Below, piece by piece: positions 40,455 through 50,764 of a stretch of DNA of 64,000 nucleotides. The position numbers were made by a program, and so were the translations under genes. The stretch is taken from NCBI GenBank assembly GCA_014529385.2, contig CM043952.1:69257370-69321369 (forward strand), given 5' to 3'. How positions within the stretch are numbered: the stretch's first letter is position 1; the number at the start of each line of letters is the position of its first letter. Origin of the DNA: Adiantum capillus-veneris (lineage: Eukaryota; Streptophyta; Polypodiopsida; Polypodiales; Pteridaceae). The notes beneath the pieces are model-generated. The model had not been told where the DNA came from. It made no database searches and saw only the letters and a list, made by a program, of their open reading frames with translations.

Positions 40455-41947
40455 TGTCACAAACGGGAGCGCATAACAATATAAAATACATTCGGATAAA
40501 TAGGATTTATCACTTATTGCTCAAGCCAGAGGATATAGAGAGAAATAGATAGAGAGAGAGATAGAGAGTGAGAAGATCGACACAATACTGGGGACCTGAA
40601 GATGGGCTGTTTCCCCCCCTTAAAGAGAATCCTTTATTAGGGAGAATCTTTTTACAAGCACAAGAACATGAGAAAACCCCTCCGTTCTAATTCTCTGACT
40701 CGATGGTCGTTCCTTCCTGTAAGGGAAATCCGAGAGACGAGCTCTCAATCCTTTTTCCGTCTGTAGTCTGAGTCGAGACTTCATAGACAATTTCCGAATT
40801 CCGTTCCTGGAATTCCCAAGCGTAGGCCGAAGCCTTCTCACTTCTCCTTTGCGATGAAGTACCTGCAAACACACTCACAAATACGCGACAATAATTCGTA
40901 TGGTGAATCCACAATAGATACCTGTCGCTCTTGTGCGGGAAAAGCGACTTCCGTGCTTCGTAGTCTCGCGATCTCTTGCGCTATCTGGCGGTAGAGTCTT
41001 CTCTTGATGACGTTGGTAACTCCCTTTCAGTGAGGGCATGTGGTGCTTTTATAGCTCCTTCGCCACGGCACGAATAGCTGCTCGCGTAGAGATCGCGGCC
41101 GTTTTTTTTTTTCTTTTTTTTAATGCTCTACCCGAAATAGGGAGAGAGAATTCGCTGGCTGGTTTTGTTGCTTTATTTTCTAAGTGGCTGACCACTTATT
41201 AAGTGGGCGACCGGCATATTTTAAAATTGGTTTGAACCTGCCCAAAAACTCAATAAAACCTTATAAGTTAAAAACAATGCCTTTCACAACACTTCCCAGG
41301 CGTCCCTGGATGCAACCACCTACACGAATGCAGTGCAAACATAGATTCCTCGCGGGAAAGCGGCTGCTCTTCCCGGAAAATTCGATAAAATATTCCGCTT
41401 TTTAAGAAAAGCTTCTCAGAACCCATCTTTATTCTTGTGCTTGCGTCTCTATGCGTATTCCTCTTTTCCAGTCGGATTTTCTCTTGGCTGTGGATATCCC
41501 CTTTTCGACGCACCCGTCACCCACCTTGTGACGCATCTGGAATACCCGTCACCTAGTCCTTTCCTACCGAACTTACAATACAATCTCCTTCACGATGCTC
41601 TGTCACCCATCCTATGACGCATCAGAGATGTCCGTTCCTGGATGGTCGGATACTTCTTCCCGATGCTCCGTGTCACCCATCCGATGTGACGCATCAGAAG
41701 TACCCGTTCCTGGTGGCCTTACAGATATTCCCGTTCACACTGCTCTCGTCATTACTTTGAATGACGCACTAGGAATACTCTGTACTCGGATGTCTCGAGT
41801 GAGAAAAAACCCTCTCACTTAAAATTCCAATAATTCATTTAGAATTATTCTTCCTTGGTGTTCTAAGCGAGAAAACCCTCTTGCTTATAAATCCAATAAT
41901 TTATTTAGGATTATTTTTTTCTGTTAGATAAAGCCAATTTAGCAACA
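40455..41947 (-). repeat. 5' LTR of the GATAT element (1493 bp)
   Basis: TG...CA-bounded; minus-strand TATAAAA at 41047-41053. The element-outer 21 bp of this LTR are copied again at 42012-42032 as part of an 85-bp tandem duplication (41927-42011 and 42012-42096). Confidence 0.9.
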
Positions 41948-42096
41948 GATATCATCTTACTCAGCAAAGGTACTTTCATTGCTTTTTTTTCATCCAAGAA
42001 ACTTGCCTCTAGATAAAGCCAATTTAGCAACAGATATCATCTTACTCAGCAAAGGTACTTGCATTGCTTTTTTTTCATCCAAGAAACTTGCCTCTA
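41927..42096 (+). repeat. 85-bp tandem duplication across LTR end, TSD and flank
   Basis: gataaagccaatttagcaac... occurs at 41927 and 42012. Each unit has 21 bp of LTR end, GATAT and 59 bp of flank ending ttgcctcta. Only one substitution (actttcatt versus acttgcatt) and one T-run length difference at most are visible. Confidence 0.9.
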
Positions 42097-42305
42097 GGGT
42101 CATCAATTGCACTCCTCTCGACTTCGGGGACAAATTGGTTTTTTTGCACCCGTGGTACGAGGATTTTTCACTAGTTGCTTTTGAGGACAGATGTCAGGTT
42201 CCAAAATATCCAGTCAAAAATATCTTTCGGAGAGCTGCGAGCACAATTTTGGTTGCCAAACATGTTGAGACAGATGGGTTCAATTTTTGGCATGCCATTT
42301 GTTAG
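41953..42305 (+). pseudogene. DUF4283-like (LINE ORF1 type) fragment, 3' half
   Basis: Encodes ILLSKGTCIAFFSSKKLASR, DKLVFLHPWYEDFSLVAFED and CQVPKYPV, the second half of a DUF4283-type domain (W-x-[PD]-x-F.. pattern). It continues the 35786-35962 fragment across the inserted LTR element. The 85-bp duplication sits at its 5' edge. The frame stays open to 42305. Confidence 0.5.
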
Positions 42306-42845
<540 letters not shown>

Positions 42846-42854
42846 TAGGGACAT

Positions 42855-43028
42855 AGATTCAGATGTTGTTATACACTGATGATATAGTGTTGTTGATTTC
42901 CTGACTCTCTGGAGGGGATGCAACGCCATTTGGATGCTTTGCACACATTTGCTCATGATATTGTTTGTCAACCTTGAGAAAACCAAGATTATGGTGTTCA
43001 ACACCACATCACAGTGGGTCAGCGCCCA

Positions 43029-43085
<57 letters not shown>

Positions 43086-43470
43086 GCCTCCCATCTACCC
43101 ATCAACTATGGTATACCTAGATTTAGATTTTCTGTTAATTTTCTATAGTCATAACTTTCCAGACAGAGTATCAGATTCTACACATGCCTTTTCTAAAAAC
43201 TTTTTTAAGTTAATAATGTTTTGTTTTATCTAGTTTTGTTTCGTAGCAAACAAAGTGATTTAGTTTGTTTGTTTGTTTGTTTTTGTTTTTCTTTTCTTTT
43301 CGTGTGGCCCTTGCTTTTATAGTTTTATGAGTGCTTTATTCCCTCTTATAATTCGTGAGTTCAGACTATTCTGAACTTATGAAGGTATATATAGAGTACT
43401 AGATTCTATTGGGATGTAACTTTTGGTCTCATAGGGCATTTTTACCTTTGAAGACATTTGATATAACATT

Positions 43471-43475
<5 letters not shown>
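42855..43475 (+). mobile_element. LINE remnant of the GACGTTAA-tail family
   Basis: 42865-43030 encodes, with frameshifts, LLYTDDIVLL, LSGG, EKTKIMVFNTTSQWVSAH, the RT YxDD region of the LINE at 23074-25198. After a (CT)n tract (43031-43083) and AT-rich sequence, 43395-43475 reproduces the LINE 3' end (ttggtctcatagggcatttttacctttgaagac). Internally deleted; ends in (CT)n. Confidence 0.65.
43031..43083 (+). repeat. (CT)n microsatellite
   Basis: 26 CT units within the LINE remnant. Confidence 0.95.

Positions 43476-43517
<42 letters not shown>
43474..43517 (+). repeat. (CT)n microsatellite at LINE/SINE junction
   Basis: About 21 CT units following the LINE 3' end and preceding a SINE 3' fragment (43518-43582). 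Confidence 0.9.
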
Positions 43518-43519
<2 letters not shown>

Positions 43520-43790
43520 CCCTTCAACTCCTTGTTAGCTAGATCTTTAAGGTCTCTTGGGATAGTTTTCCTGCGACGTTAAAACTCGGGTGTGTATGCT
43601 AATAAAAAGAGGAAAATGGTATAACCTTTCTATCACCCAAGTGTGGTAGATTGGTTATGCCATTTCCCTCTTGAATAAAAGGTCTTGAGGTCAACTCCTC
43701 GTCGGCTAGTTCTTTAAGGTCTCTTGGGATAGTTTCCTACGACGTTAAGACTCTCTTCTTCTTCTTCTCTCTCTCTCTCACCTGCATTTT
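43518..43790 (+). repeat. tRNA-derived SINE-like unit and a partial second copy
   Basis: The fuller copy (about 43625-43790) has an A-box-like TGGTAGATTGGTTATG, 30 bp later a B-box-like AGGTCAACTCC, then ggctagttctttaaggtctc, ttgggatagtttcctacgac and gttaag with a CTTCTTCTTC/CT tail. 43518-43582 repeats the 3' half (caactccttgttagctag ... cctgcgacgttaaaac). The 3' end word GACGTTAA is shared with the LINEs at 23-29 kb. Confidence 0.5.
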
Positions 43791-43995
43791 GACAGAGCTC
43801 AATAACATTTCAAGTTCTGCTGTTGTACGAGTCTCGGCAATGGGTTCACTGCTTGGCATGTGATACTGTCTAGTTACAAGGTGAGTAAGCAATCAAGAGC
43901 AGGTTTTATCTTTTATGTAGATGTTGTAGGATAAGCAACCCATCCCCCCCCCCCCCAACCCCCCCCCCCCACAAAAAGGAAAAAAAAAAGACTCA
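43791..43995 (+). other. Intron sequence with poly(C) run
   Basis: No gene. 43945-43971 is a C-run broken by two A residues, followed by an A-run. It is the left flank of the next LTR element. Confidence 0.4.
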
Positions 43996-44000
43996 CCCAC

Positions 44001-44580
44001 TGTAACAAACTGCTGACGTGTCGACTTACTGAAGAACGGAGCTACCAACCAAGGGGCCTAAACCCTAGAAGAAGCAGAAGCAATAGAAGAAGCAACAACA
44101 AATTTCCGAGAATTGCATAGCTGCCGATGACGTGGCAGATTTTCGAAAATTGCGCTGGCATGATGACGTGGCAAGCTGTACATTTTCCGCGTTTCGCGTT
44201 GGTTGATGACGTGGCAGGTTGTACGGATTTCCGTAAATTACGTTGACAGCTTTTGGCATTGCTTTTTGGACCAGAAGTTTTGAAGGCTTTTCATTGTAAC
44301 TGCTTTTCAGGCCTAGGGCCTTTAAATATGGGTTAGGGCTCATTCTCTGGCATGCTTCTTGAAGAAGGTGCAGACTCTGGAGTTCTGGCTTGTACTGTGT
44401 TGATGCAATATAAAGAAATACCAAAAGGGGCGCCAAGGTTTGGAGTCAATACTCTCTGGGTGGAATTCCGCCACTCCGTGTCGCGTGTCGTCTCTCTCTC
44501 TTAGTTCAATTGTTAATGCAATGCTGAAAATCTGTTCAGTCTGCTCTTTTCTACTGGCACGTGGTGTCCGTTTTGTGACA
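44001..44580 (+). repeat. 5' LTR of the CCCAC element (580 bp)
   Basis: Contains three gatgacgtggca words, a tttaaatatggg TATA-like site near 44323 and tctctctctct where the partner LTR has a 54-bp CT tract. Confidence 0.92.
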
Positions 44581-44801
44581 GTGGTATCAGAGCATCAGGC
44601 GTGTGCTTTTCTGAAAGCAATACCAATCGTACATAAGAGTAGACAGAGCTATTGGAATTTTATTTGAGGTATCTTCTGCGCCTTCAACCCTGGACTTATT
44701 AGCCACTCCCACCCTTACTTCATCGCGCATTGGGCGCGCTCCCGTCTTCATCACTGTGTCTTACAGGGCATAAGCCATAAAGAACCCGAGACTTGGAATT
44801 C

Positions 44802-46424
44802 ATGGATTTAGCAGAATATTTGCAGTTTCTACTCAATGAGCTTCACGACATTCTTTCGCGGCATCCTCAGCAGAATCTACCGATGCTGCAAAGTTTTTAA
44901 CAATTTTTGAACTACATGTTACCCCCTCTGATGCCCCAGGTGGTACCTCCTCCTCCGACACCAGAAAGTATGAGAGCTTCCAACCGGCAACCTTCTCAGC
45001 CGTCTGTTCCAATCGGGGGAGTCTTCAGGAATATGGTGTAGCCATTTGACCCCGATCCAGTGCAATCGCCTTTGCCACCGCCATTGCCCCCACCTCCACC
45101 ACCACCGCCACCAGGCTACAATGATTGGAGCCTATATGGATACCCTTATTATCCATACCCGAGATATGCGCCTAACCAACCCAAAGATTTCAAAGATGGT
45201 GGCACGACAGTCAAATTTTTCACTTTTTCGGAGGTGAAAGATCGCAAGAAAGCATTGCAGTTCCTACAGCAATTCGACAACATGTATGCTTTGGGGAACT
45301 ATACAGAAGAATCCAAGATTTCTCGAGTAGCGGGATTTCTTAAAGGTAATGCTATGCAATGGTCGAGTTCAATCGAGACACGACATCATGCTCCAAGGAC
45401 TTAGGCAAGCTTTCAAGTCAGTTTTTGCACGTAGTTACATGACTTCGATGTTTGAAGTCCGGATTTTGGCAGAGTGGGGTAACTTGAAAATGCTCGCCAC
45501 TGAACCATGGACGAATATAACCAAAGGTTTCTCTACGTGTACCTTCCGGTGTCCTTTAGATATGTTCCCTTGGAGGTTTAATGCGAGTGATACACCATTG
45601 GACTACCATCACCATTGCAGGAATATTGTCTATCCAAGCAAGTCTCCACCATGCAAGAACTTATGGACCATGTCGCAGTCGGCTACAAACTGATGAAGGG
45701 AAAGCTAGAGTTTACCACAGAAGAATCTCCGGCCACTAAACACAACTCTCACCAGCAAAGAATAAATTCTTGAGAGTCTCGTGAAAGTCAACCACAAAGG
45801 TCTTGTTTGACACCTCAACAACGAGACACCTTACTACAAGAACGTCGATGTTTTGGATGCTTTCAAACAGGACATAACTATTTTGATTGTCCCCAATGGA
45901 CTGACAGACCCGCGGAGCCGACTCCCGCATCGACGGTCGATAGAAACCTAGGACCATCTCTAGCCAAACGAGCTAAACCGGCTATTGGATTAGTACCTGA
46001 CATCTATGGCATACGCCTTGAAAGTACAAATGAATTGTGTTGAGCATATGGCAAAGTCAATGGCTTCAAAGCCCTTATTTTTTTTGACCCCGGAGCTACA
46101 GAAAACTTCATCCATCCAGAATTCTTAAATCAGATGCACTTTGATTATGATGCAGAGGGTGGAGAAATTGAAGTTGAGCTAGCCACGGGGCAAACTCAGA
46201 AAGTGGTACCGCTGATTGGTGCTCTTCCAGTGACTATTCAAGATTATCATGAAAAAGCTGATTTCCACATCATTAAGTTGGGCAATTGTGACGTTCTACT
46301 AGGCATGCCTTGGCATGACAAGAATGATGCGACTCTCCAGGTTCGGAACCGAACCATCACCGTGATGCAAAAGGGCAAGCCGGTCGTCCTCAAAGTTCAA
46401 TTGTCCGAACAAAACCCTGAATGA
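44802..46424 (+). pseudogene. gag, CCHC zinc knuckle and protease of the CCCAC element
   Basis: Frame from ATG 44802: MDLAEYLQFLLNELHDIL, a Pro-rich stretch (about 45060-45115), then gag FKDGGTTVKFFTFSEVKDRK, FLQQFDNMYALGNY, GFLKGNAMQWSS. A shifted segment 45349-45500 (FKSVFARSYM) is followed by a return to frame with YNQRFLYVYLP. CCHC knuckle CFGCFQTGHNYFDC (about 45850-45891). Aspartic protease FFDPGATENFIHPEF (46080-46125; D-P-G instead of D-S/T-G) and CDVLLGMPWHDKND. Interruptions include TAA, TAG and TGA, several explicable as C-to-T changes of CAA, CAG and CGA codons. It stops at 46424 with no RT downstream. Confidence 0.8.
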
Positions 46425-47380
46425 ACTTTCTAGATGTTTATAGCTAGATACTTTTGAACTTTGTATTGTTTGAAACTTTGTTTGAAATTGATGGTGTCTT
46501 TTTTGAACCTGTCTTGATGCCGATTTGAAATGTTTGACTCTGGTTTTAATACTGGTTTCAATGATTGGTGATTTTACTACCGTGTGGAGGGTGAGAAATG
46601 ACGTTTGAGAATGCTTGTTCATACTCATGGCCCGGACCCTTGTGGTAAATTGTGGGGGGAGTATTGAATCATTGAAAAATGTTGTTACTCATGGCCCGGA
46701 CCCTTGTGGTTATTTGCGGGGGGAGTATTGAATGACTGAAAAGTGTTGTTACTCATGGCCTGGACCTACATGGTTATTTACGGGGGGAGTATTAACAAGT
46801 CTGAGTAGTGGTTACTCTCAGCACCTCCAAACGACGTAGGCTGCGGTCTGGGGGGCGTTTGGTTGTAAAAGGCCTCTATATCTTATGGCCCGGACCTTTT
46901 TAGGTTATTTGCGGGAGGAGTGATGAGGGAGTCGTTGAACAACTCATGGCCTTGACCTGGATGGTTATTTGCGGGGGGAGTGTTCATCGGCGGCTTTATG
47001 TTTCTATGTCTTGTAATATGCATATGTGAGCATTTGTGTTGCATTGTGATGTGCCAACCACTAAATATTCCTTATTGGATGAGATTGCCTGGGTATCTAA
47101 TTTTAGTGCATCAAGACACCCGTGGAAGATCATTACGGTCTGGGTGTGATGGCTAATTTTACTACGCCAGAATATCAAGAGTTCTGATTCGGACGAAAGG
47201 AGAAGCTAACTTCTTGATCAAAAGAGCCGAAAGGAGAAGCTAACTCCTTAACAAAAAGAGCAAACTGATTGTCCCTTGGAATGTCCCTCGGAATGACCCT
47301 TGAAATTTTTTGAGCTAACTTGAGTTGTTTTGCAGATATGCTGTAATCGCGGACAATTACTCTCTTTCAAGAAGGGGAGA
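46425..47380 (+). repeat. 3' untranslated interior with five 60-65 bp imperfect repeats
   Basis: The block ctcatggcccggaccc..gtggttatttgcggggggagt recurs at about 46622, 46685, 46752, 46877 and 46943. The last repeats are interrupted by other sequence. No ORF. The element ends with the purine tract at 47369. Confidence 0.75.
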
Positions 47381-47876
47381 TGTAACAAACTGCTGACGTG
47401 TCGACCTACTGAAGAACGGAGCTACCGGCCGAGGGCCTAAACCCTAGAAGAAGCAGAAGCAACAGAAGAAGCAACAACAAATTTCCGAAAATTGCATAGT
47501 TGTTGATTACGTGGCAGATTTCTGAAAATTGCGCTGGCATGATGACGTGGCAGGCTGTATGGATTTCCGCGTTTCGCGTTGGCTGATGACGTGGTAGGCT
47601 TTACGGATTTTCGTAAATTACGCTGGTAGCTTTTGGCATTGCTTTTTGGACTAGAAGCTTTTGAGTTTTGAAGGCTTTTCACTGTAACTGCTTTTCAAGC
47701 CTAGGGCCTTTAAATATGAGGTTGGGGCTCATTCTCTGGCATGCTTCCTAAAGGTGCAGAGTCTGGAGTTTCGGCTTGTACTGTGTTGATGCAATATAAA
47801 GAAATACCGAAAGGGGCGCCAAGGTTTGGGGCCAATACTCTCTGGGGTGGAATTCCGCCACTCCGTGTTGCGTGTC

Positions 47877-47932
<56 letters not shown>

Positions 47933-48009
47933 GTTCAATTGTTAATGAAGTGCTAAAAGTCTGTTTAGTCTGCTCTTTTCTATTGGCACGTGGTGCCTGT
48001 CTTGTGATA
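47381..48009 (+). repeat. 3' LTR of the CCCAC element (629 bp)
   Basis: Homologous to 44001-44580; longer mainly because of a (CT)n tract (47878-47931). A polyA-type sequence (caatataaagaaatacc) lies near 47790. Confidence 0.92.
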
Positions 48010-48014
48010 CCCAC

Positions 48015-48565
48015 CCACCCAAAAGCACACAGATTAAACATTACCCACCAAAAAAAGAACTGCAACAACAATAGCAGAGAAGCTTGGTAGCACAAAAAAG
48101 GAGAAAAAATAGGAGCTGGGTCGAGAGGTAGATCAAACCTCTTAGCCCCTCCGTTACTAAAAAAACAGAAATCAGCTAAAACAGCCAGCACTGATTTTGG
48201 AGAAAGGAGAGAAGATGATCTAGAGCCAAGAGTTTGAGGTCGAGAGGTAGATCAAACCTCTTAGCCCCTCCGTTACTCTGAGGTCTGTGACTAAGAACTT
48301 TCCTACAGGGAGCAATTCCCCTTACTAGCAGAATCTTGTAAGAACCGGTAAGAACATAGAGTCTAGGAGATGAGAAAGGAGGAACGTGGTGCATTCTTCA
48401 AATCTTTGGTACTTCCACCGTTGTCATGGTCCTTTATGTCCTGGGACCTAATTTCAGCTATTGCCATGTTGCTGCACAGATACAATAGTGTATCCAAATA
48501 CAGTATGAAGAAATTGCTGCATGTTTTTTTTGGTTAACATGGTGACACACTATCTTTGGCCACAG
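48015..48565 (+). other. Unique 3' end of the large intron with a 40-bp direct repeat
   Basis: ggtcgagaggtagatcaaac followed by ctcttagcccctccgttact occurs at 48119-48158 and 48239-48278. Otherwise no gene. It ends with a T-rich tract and the acceptor ttggccacag. Confidence 0.5.
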
Positions 48566-48712
48566 GATCTGCCGCAGGCAAGATTAACTGCACTTCTCGG
48601 CTGTTGGTCCGGCCACTCTATTACAAGGCGAACAGGAGTTTATGGGTCAACCTTAGCTGAGGATGATATAAGGGTGACGTATGACTTGAGGGACGATGGA
48701 AGCTTGATTCAG
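48566..48712 (+). CDS. DUF3598 (BFA1-like) gene, penultimate exon
   Basis: 147-bp phase 0-0 exon between acceptor ccacag (48560-48565) and donor GTGATT (48713). It encodes ARLTALLGCWSGHSITRRTG, VYGSTLAEDDIRV and TYDLRDDGSLIQ. The W-x-G-x-S / G..YG pattern followed by an acidic strand fits the lipocalin-like barrel start of DUF3598 domains. It joins upstream to 21774-21963 without a frame change. Confidence 0.7.
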
Positions 48713-48913
48713 GTGATTGAGATATTTACTTTTATGTGCTCTTTGTGATTGTTCCTTAACTTTGTTTAGGACCTTAATGTGTGAAATGTCGTCAAATGCA
48801 TTTGTAATGAATATTAAATGATGAAAACTATAGCAGATAAGGCATTCAGGTGATAATAGCGTGCTGGATCAGCAGGATAACTAAAGATGAAACACTGTTT
48901 TTTGGCTGTACAG

Positions 48914-49186
48914 GACATCAAAACATCTAAGGGAAACCTTCATTTGACAGGAGCCGCCCATGGAAGTCTACTCCAGTTTGAGAAAGGCTTGCAAACGACT
49001 CTTTTGCCTGGAGGGTTGGCTTTGACTGCACCAGTAAATGTCGGCCAGAGTGTCGGCCGATCTCAGGCATTCTATTTTGAATTTTCCTGGGTTTATTCGC
49101 CTGGGAAGAGACGCAGATTGGTGCGAACTTATGACACAGATGGCTTAGTTGTATCGTCGACCTTTGTGGAGGAAGTCAAATTATGA
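48914..49186 (+). CDS. DUF3598 (BFA1-like) gene, last exon
   Basis: Acceptor gctgtacag (48905-48913), phase 0, stop TGA 49184-49186. It encodes NLHLTGAAHGSLLQFEKGLQ, LLPGGLALTAPVNVGQ, FYFEFSWVYSPGKRRRLVRT and YDTDGLVVSSTFVEEVKL. The LLPGG...P and W..SP..R.RL.R.YD..G..VS.T...E sequence is the DUF3598 C-terminal signature shared by cyanobacterial and plastid proteins. Family knowledge suggests chloroplast stroma and ATP synthase assembly if it is the BFA1 orthologue; that identity is inferred. Confidence 0.75.
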   Translation, partial: DIKTSKGNLHLTGAAHGSLLQFEKGLQTTLLPGGLALTAPVNVGQSVGRSQAFYFEFSWVYSPGKRRRLVRTYDTDGLVVSSTFVEEVKL

Positions 49187-50025
49187 TTGCCTGGCTTTTT
49201 TCTTTCTCCCTTACAAGAGATGGTCATAGCTTTCTGCCTGTAATATATTTCATTTTCATTGTATGAAAATGCACTCTTAACATTCTTATTGAATGCCATT
49301 TTTTCGCTTGTCTTTGTGAGTTTCCTAAACATTATGCTGAGCAACATAAAGTCCCGGAGATCAAGCAGGCTGTAGTTGATGTTTTTCTGCGTAATATTAC
49401 ACCACCGATACCCAGGCAAACAGATATGGTTTAGATGTGTTGTAAAAGCTACGAGTCTATGAAGCAGATTGCAAAAAGCCAGCGGCACGAGCATTGGCAA
49501 GACTTGGCCATCATACTGATGACTGTTATCGTTATTATTACTATGAGAGGTTCAGCATTTGTTTAATTAGAACATTCCTTTATAATATTACAATGCTATT
49601 AGGAAGTGGAATAAAGCAGATATTACAGAATGCCAAGGTTGGCTACAAAAAGAAGCAGTTATCTTTGAGCTTTGAATGTGAATAGGATGAGCTTGTTTTA
49701 CATTGACATTGGGAGTATTGCTAGGTAGAACTTGTAGTAAGTCAGAGTTGTTATCATTTTGACTTGAAAACTGTCCTGGTCGAAGTTCACTTAACAAATT
49801 ACGTAATATTCCCAACCTTGTGCCTCAAGATTTGTATGAATCTCAGCAAATCCATCTTCACTTCACAAAATTCACCATGCAAGTGCTGTACATTAGCCTC
49901 CGAATAATGTACACTAGCTCAAATGCCCTGTTTTGAGGAAACACCCCTAAACTTACATATGGCCAGTCAGGTGCTGGATTAAGTTCTTGATGTGTACTAG
50001 TCTACTAGAACCCGTTGAAGTGGAA
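49187..50025 (+). other. 3' UTR of DUF3598 gene and intergenic sequence
   Basis: AT-rich with possible polyadenylation region near 49240 (gtaatatatttcattttc). No credible ORF. Two convergent genes end here: the DUF3598 gene (plus) and the SINE1-like gene (minus, stop at 50026-50028). Confidence 0.5.
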
Positions 50026-50679
50026 CTAAGTAGGGGGCAAATATTGAGCAGTAGCATGATGCTGCAACTCTTTGGTAAGTAGAGTCATGGCGATAGACAC
50101 AAATAATCCAGCACATAACAACAGTTTAAATTGAAGCCTGTTATGCAATTGAAAGGATTTGTGAGACACTGCTTTTGAAAAGCTTTGCGATGATGCTGTC
50201 TGATCCCTTATGTCTTCAATTTCTGTCCAAAATCCTTCAGAGGCAAGATCAAGCTGGGCTTCCTCGTCATGCAGATTTTCACCCTTTTTGTCAATATCAG
50301 AGGGAACTTCATTATCAGTCGCTTGCTTGCATCTATGCTCAGCCCCTGAAGGTCGAAGGCTGTCTGGGTCGACAGCATTTTGGCTCCACTGCTTATTTAT
50401 TTCTTCATGCAGGGTGGCGGAGATGCGTGGCCAGGGATCCATTTCATTGTGTTTGACCATGTCCTCAGTAGGGTCTTCTGCAATGGGGTTGTCCCTTACA
50501 CTCCATTCACCACTCGATGTTTCTGCCTCTACATCGACAACTTCTGTAAGGTTGGGCCGCTGCAGACTTGTTTTTTCGGCATCTGTGATTGGAAAGGATG
50601 AGAGTACTTTCTCATTTTCTGAGTTCTCAGGAGTGTTAGCTGCAAGCTCACTCCCCTCCTGTGCCAGATGTTTAAAGTC
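50026..50679 (-). CDS. SINE1: SINE1-like KASH protein, exon 2 (TM and KASH tail)
   Basis: Exon from acceptor AATAGCAG (50680-50687 minus) to stop at 50026, phase 0, 217 codons. It encodes an acidic, probably disordered linker, then, after SHKSFQLHNRLQF, a hydrophobic segment KLLLCAGLFVSIAMTLL (transmembrane) and a short lumenal tail ending YLPPT. A single C-terminal membrane anchor with a short tail ending in P-[PV]-T is the plant KASH signature that binds SUN proteins in the perinuclear space. With exon 1 the product is about 792 residues, longer than the Arabidopsis SINE1/2 proteins as I remember them (somewhat under 600). Confidence 0.75.
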   Translation of the reverse strand, partial: DFKHLAQEGSELAANTPENSENEKVLSSFPITDAEKTSLQRPNLTEVVDVEAETSSGEWSVRDNPIAEDPTEDMVKHNEMDPWPRISATLHEEINKQWSQNAVDPDSLRPSGAEHRCKQATDNEVPSDIDKKGENLHDEEAQLDLASEGFWTEIEDIRDQTASSQSFSKAVSHKSFQLHNRLQFKLLLCAGLFVSIAMTLLTKELQHHATAQYLPPT

Positions 50680-50764
50680 CTGCTATTAATACTTGTAGTC
50701 ATTAGAAGGCTGATGGGTTTAATACTTCGTTCAGAAGTTGATTTTACTCAAAGAGGAGTCTTAC
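50680..50764 (-). other. 85-bp intron of the SINE1-like gene
   Basis: Donor AAG|GTAAGA (50764 downward) and acceptor AATAGCAG|GAC (50680) join codon 575 to exon 2 in phase 0. Without splicing the exon-1 frame stops after six intron codons. Confidence 0.8.

Larger units (their letters stand above)
35963..41952 (-). mobile_element. Complete non-autonomous LTR element, TSD GATAT
   Basis: LTRs 35968-37460 and 40455-41947 are both 1493 bp and bounded TG...CA. In minus orientation the primer site TGGTATCAGAGC is at 40442-40453, one base inside the 5' LTR, and a purine tract AAGTGAGAGGGA precedes the 3' LTR (37461-37472). The 5-bp duplication GATAT is at 35963-35967 and 41948-41952. The 2994-bp interior contains a gag fragment and no recognisable RT or integrase. 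Confidence 0.9.
43996..48014 (+). mobile_element. Complete non-autonomous gag-pro LTR element, TSD CCCAC
   Basis: LTRs 44001-44580 and 47381-48009 (TG...CA; right copy ends tgata). Primer site TGGTATCAGAGC 44582-44593, purine tract AAGAAGGGGAGA 47369-47380. The 5-bp duplication CCCAC is at 43996-44000 and 48010-48014. The interior encodes gag, zinc knuckle and protease only; pol enzymes are absent. Moderately old: the LTRs differ at many sites and the frames are broken. Confidence 0.92.

Noticed and set aside
46622-46985. CRISPR-like regular repeats
   Set aside because: Imperfect 60-65 bp blocks inside an LTR element of a eukaryote, without constant repeats and unique spacers.
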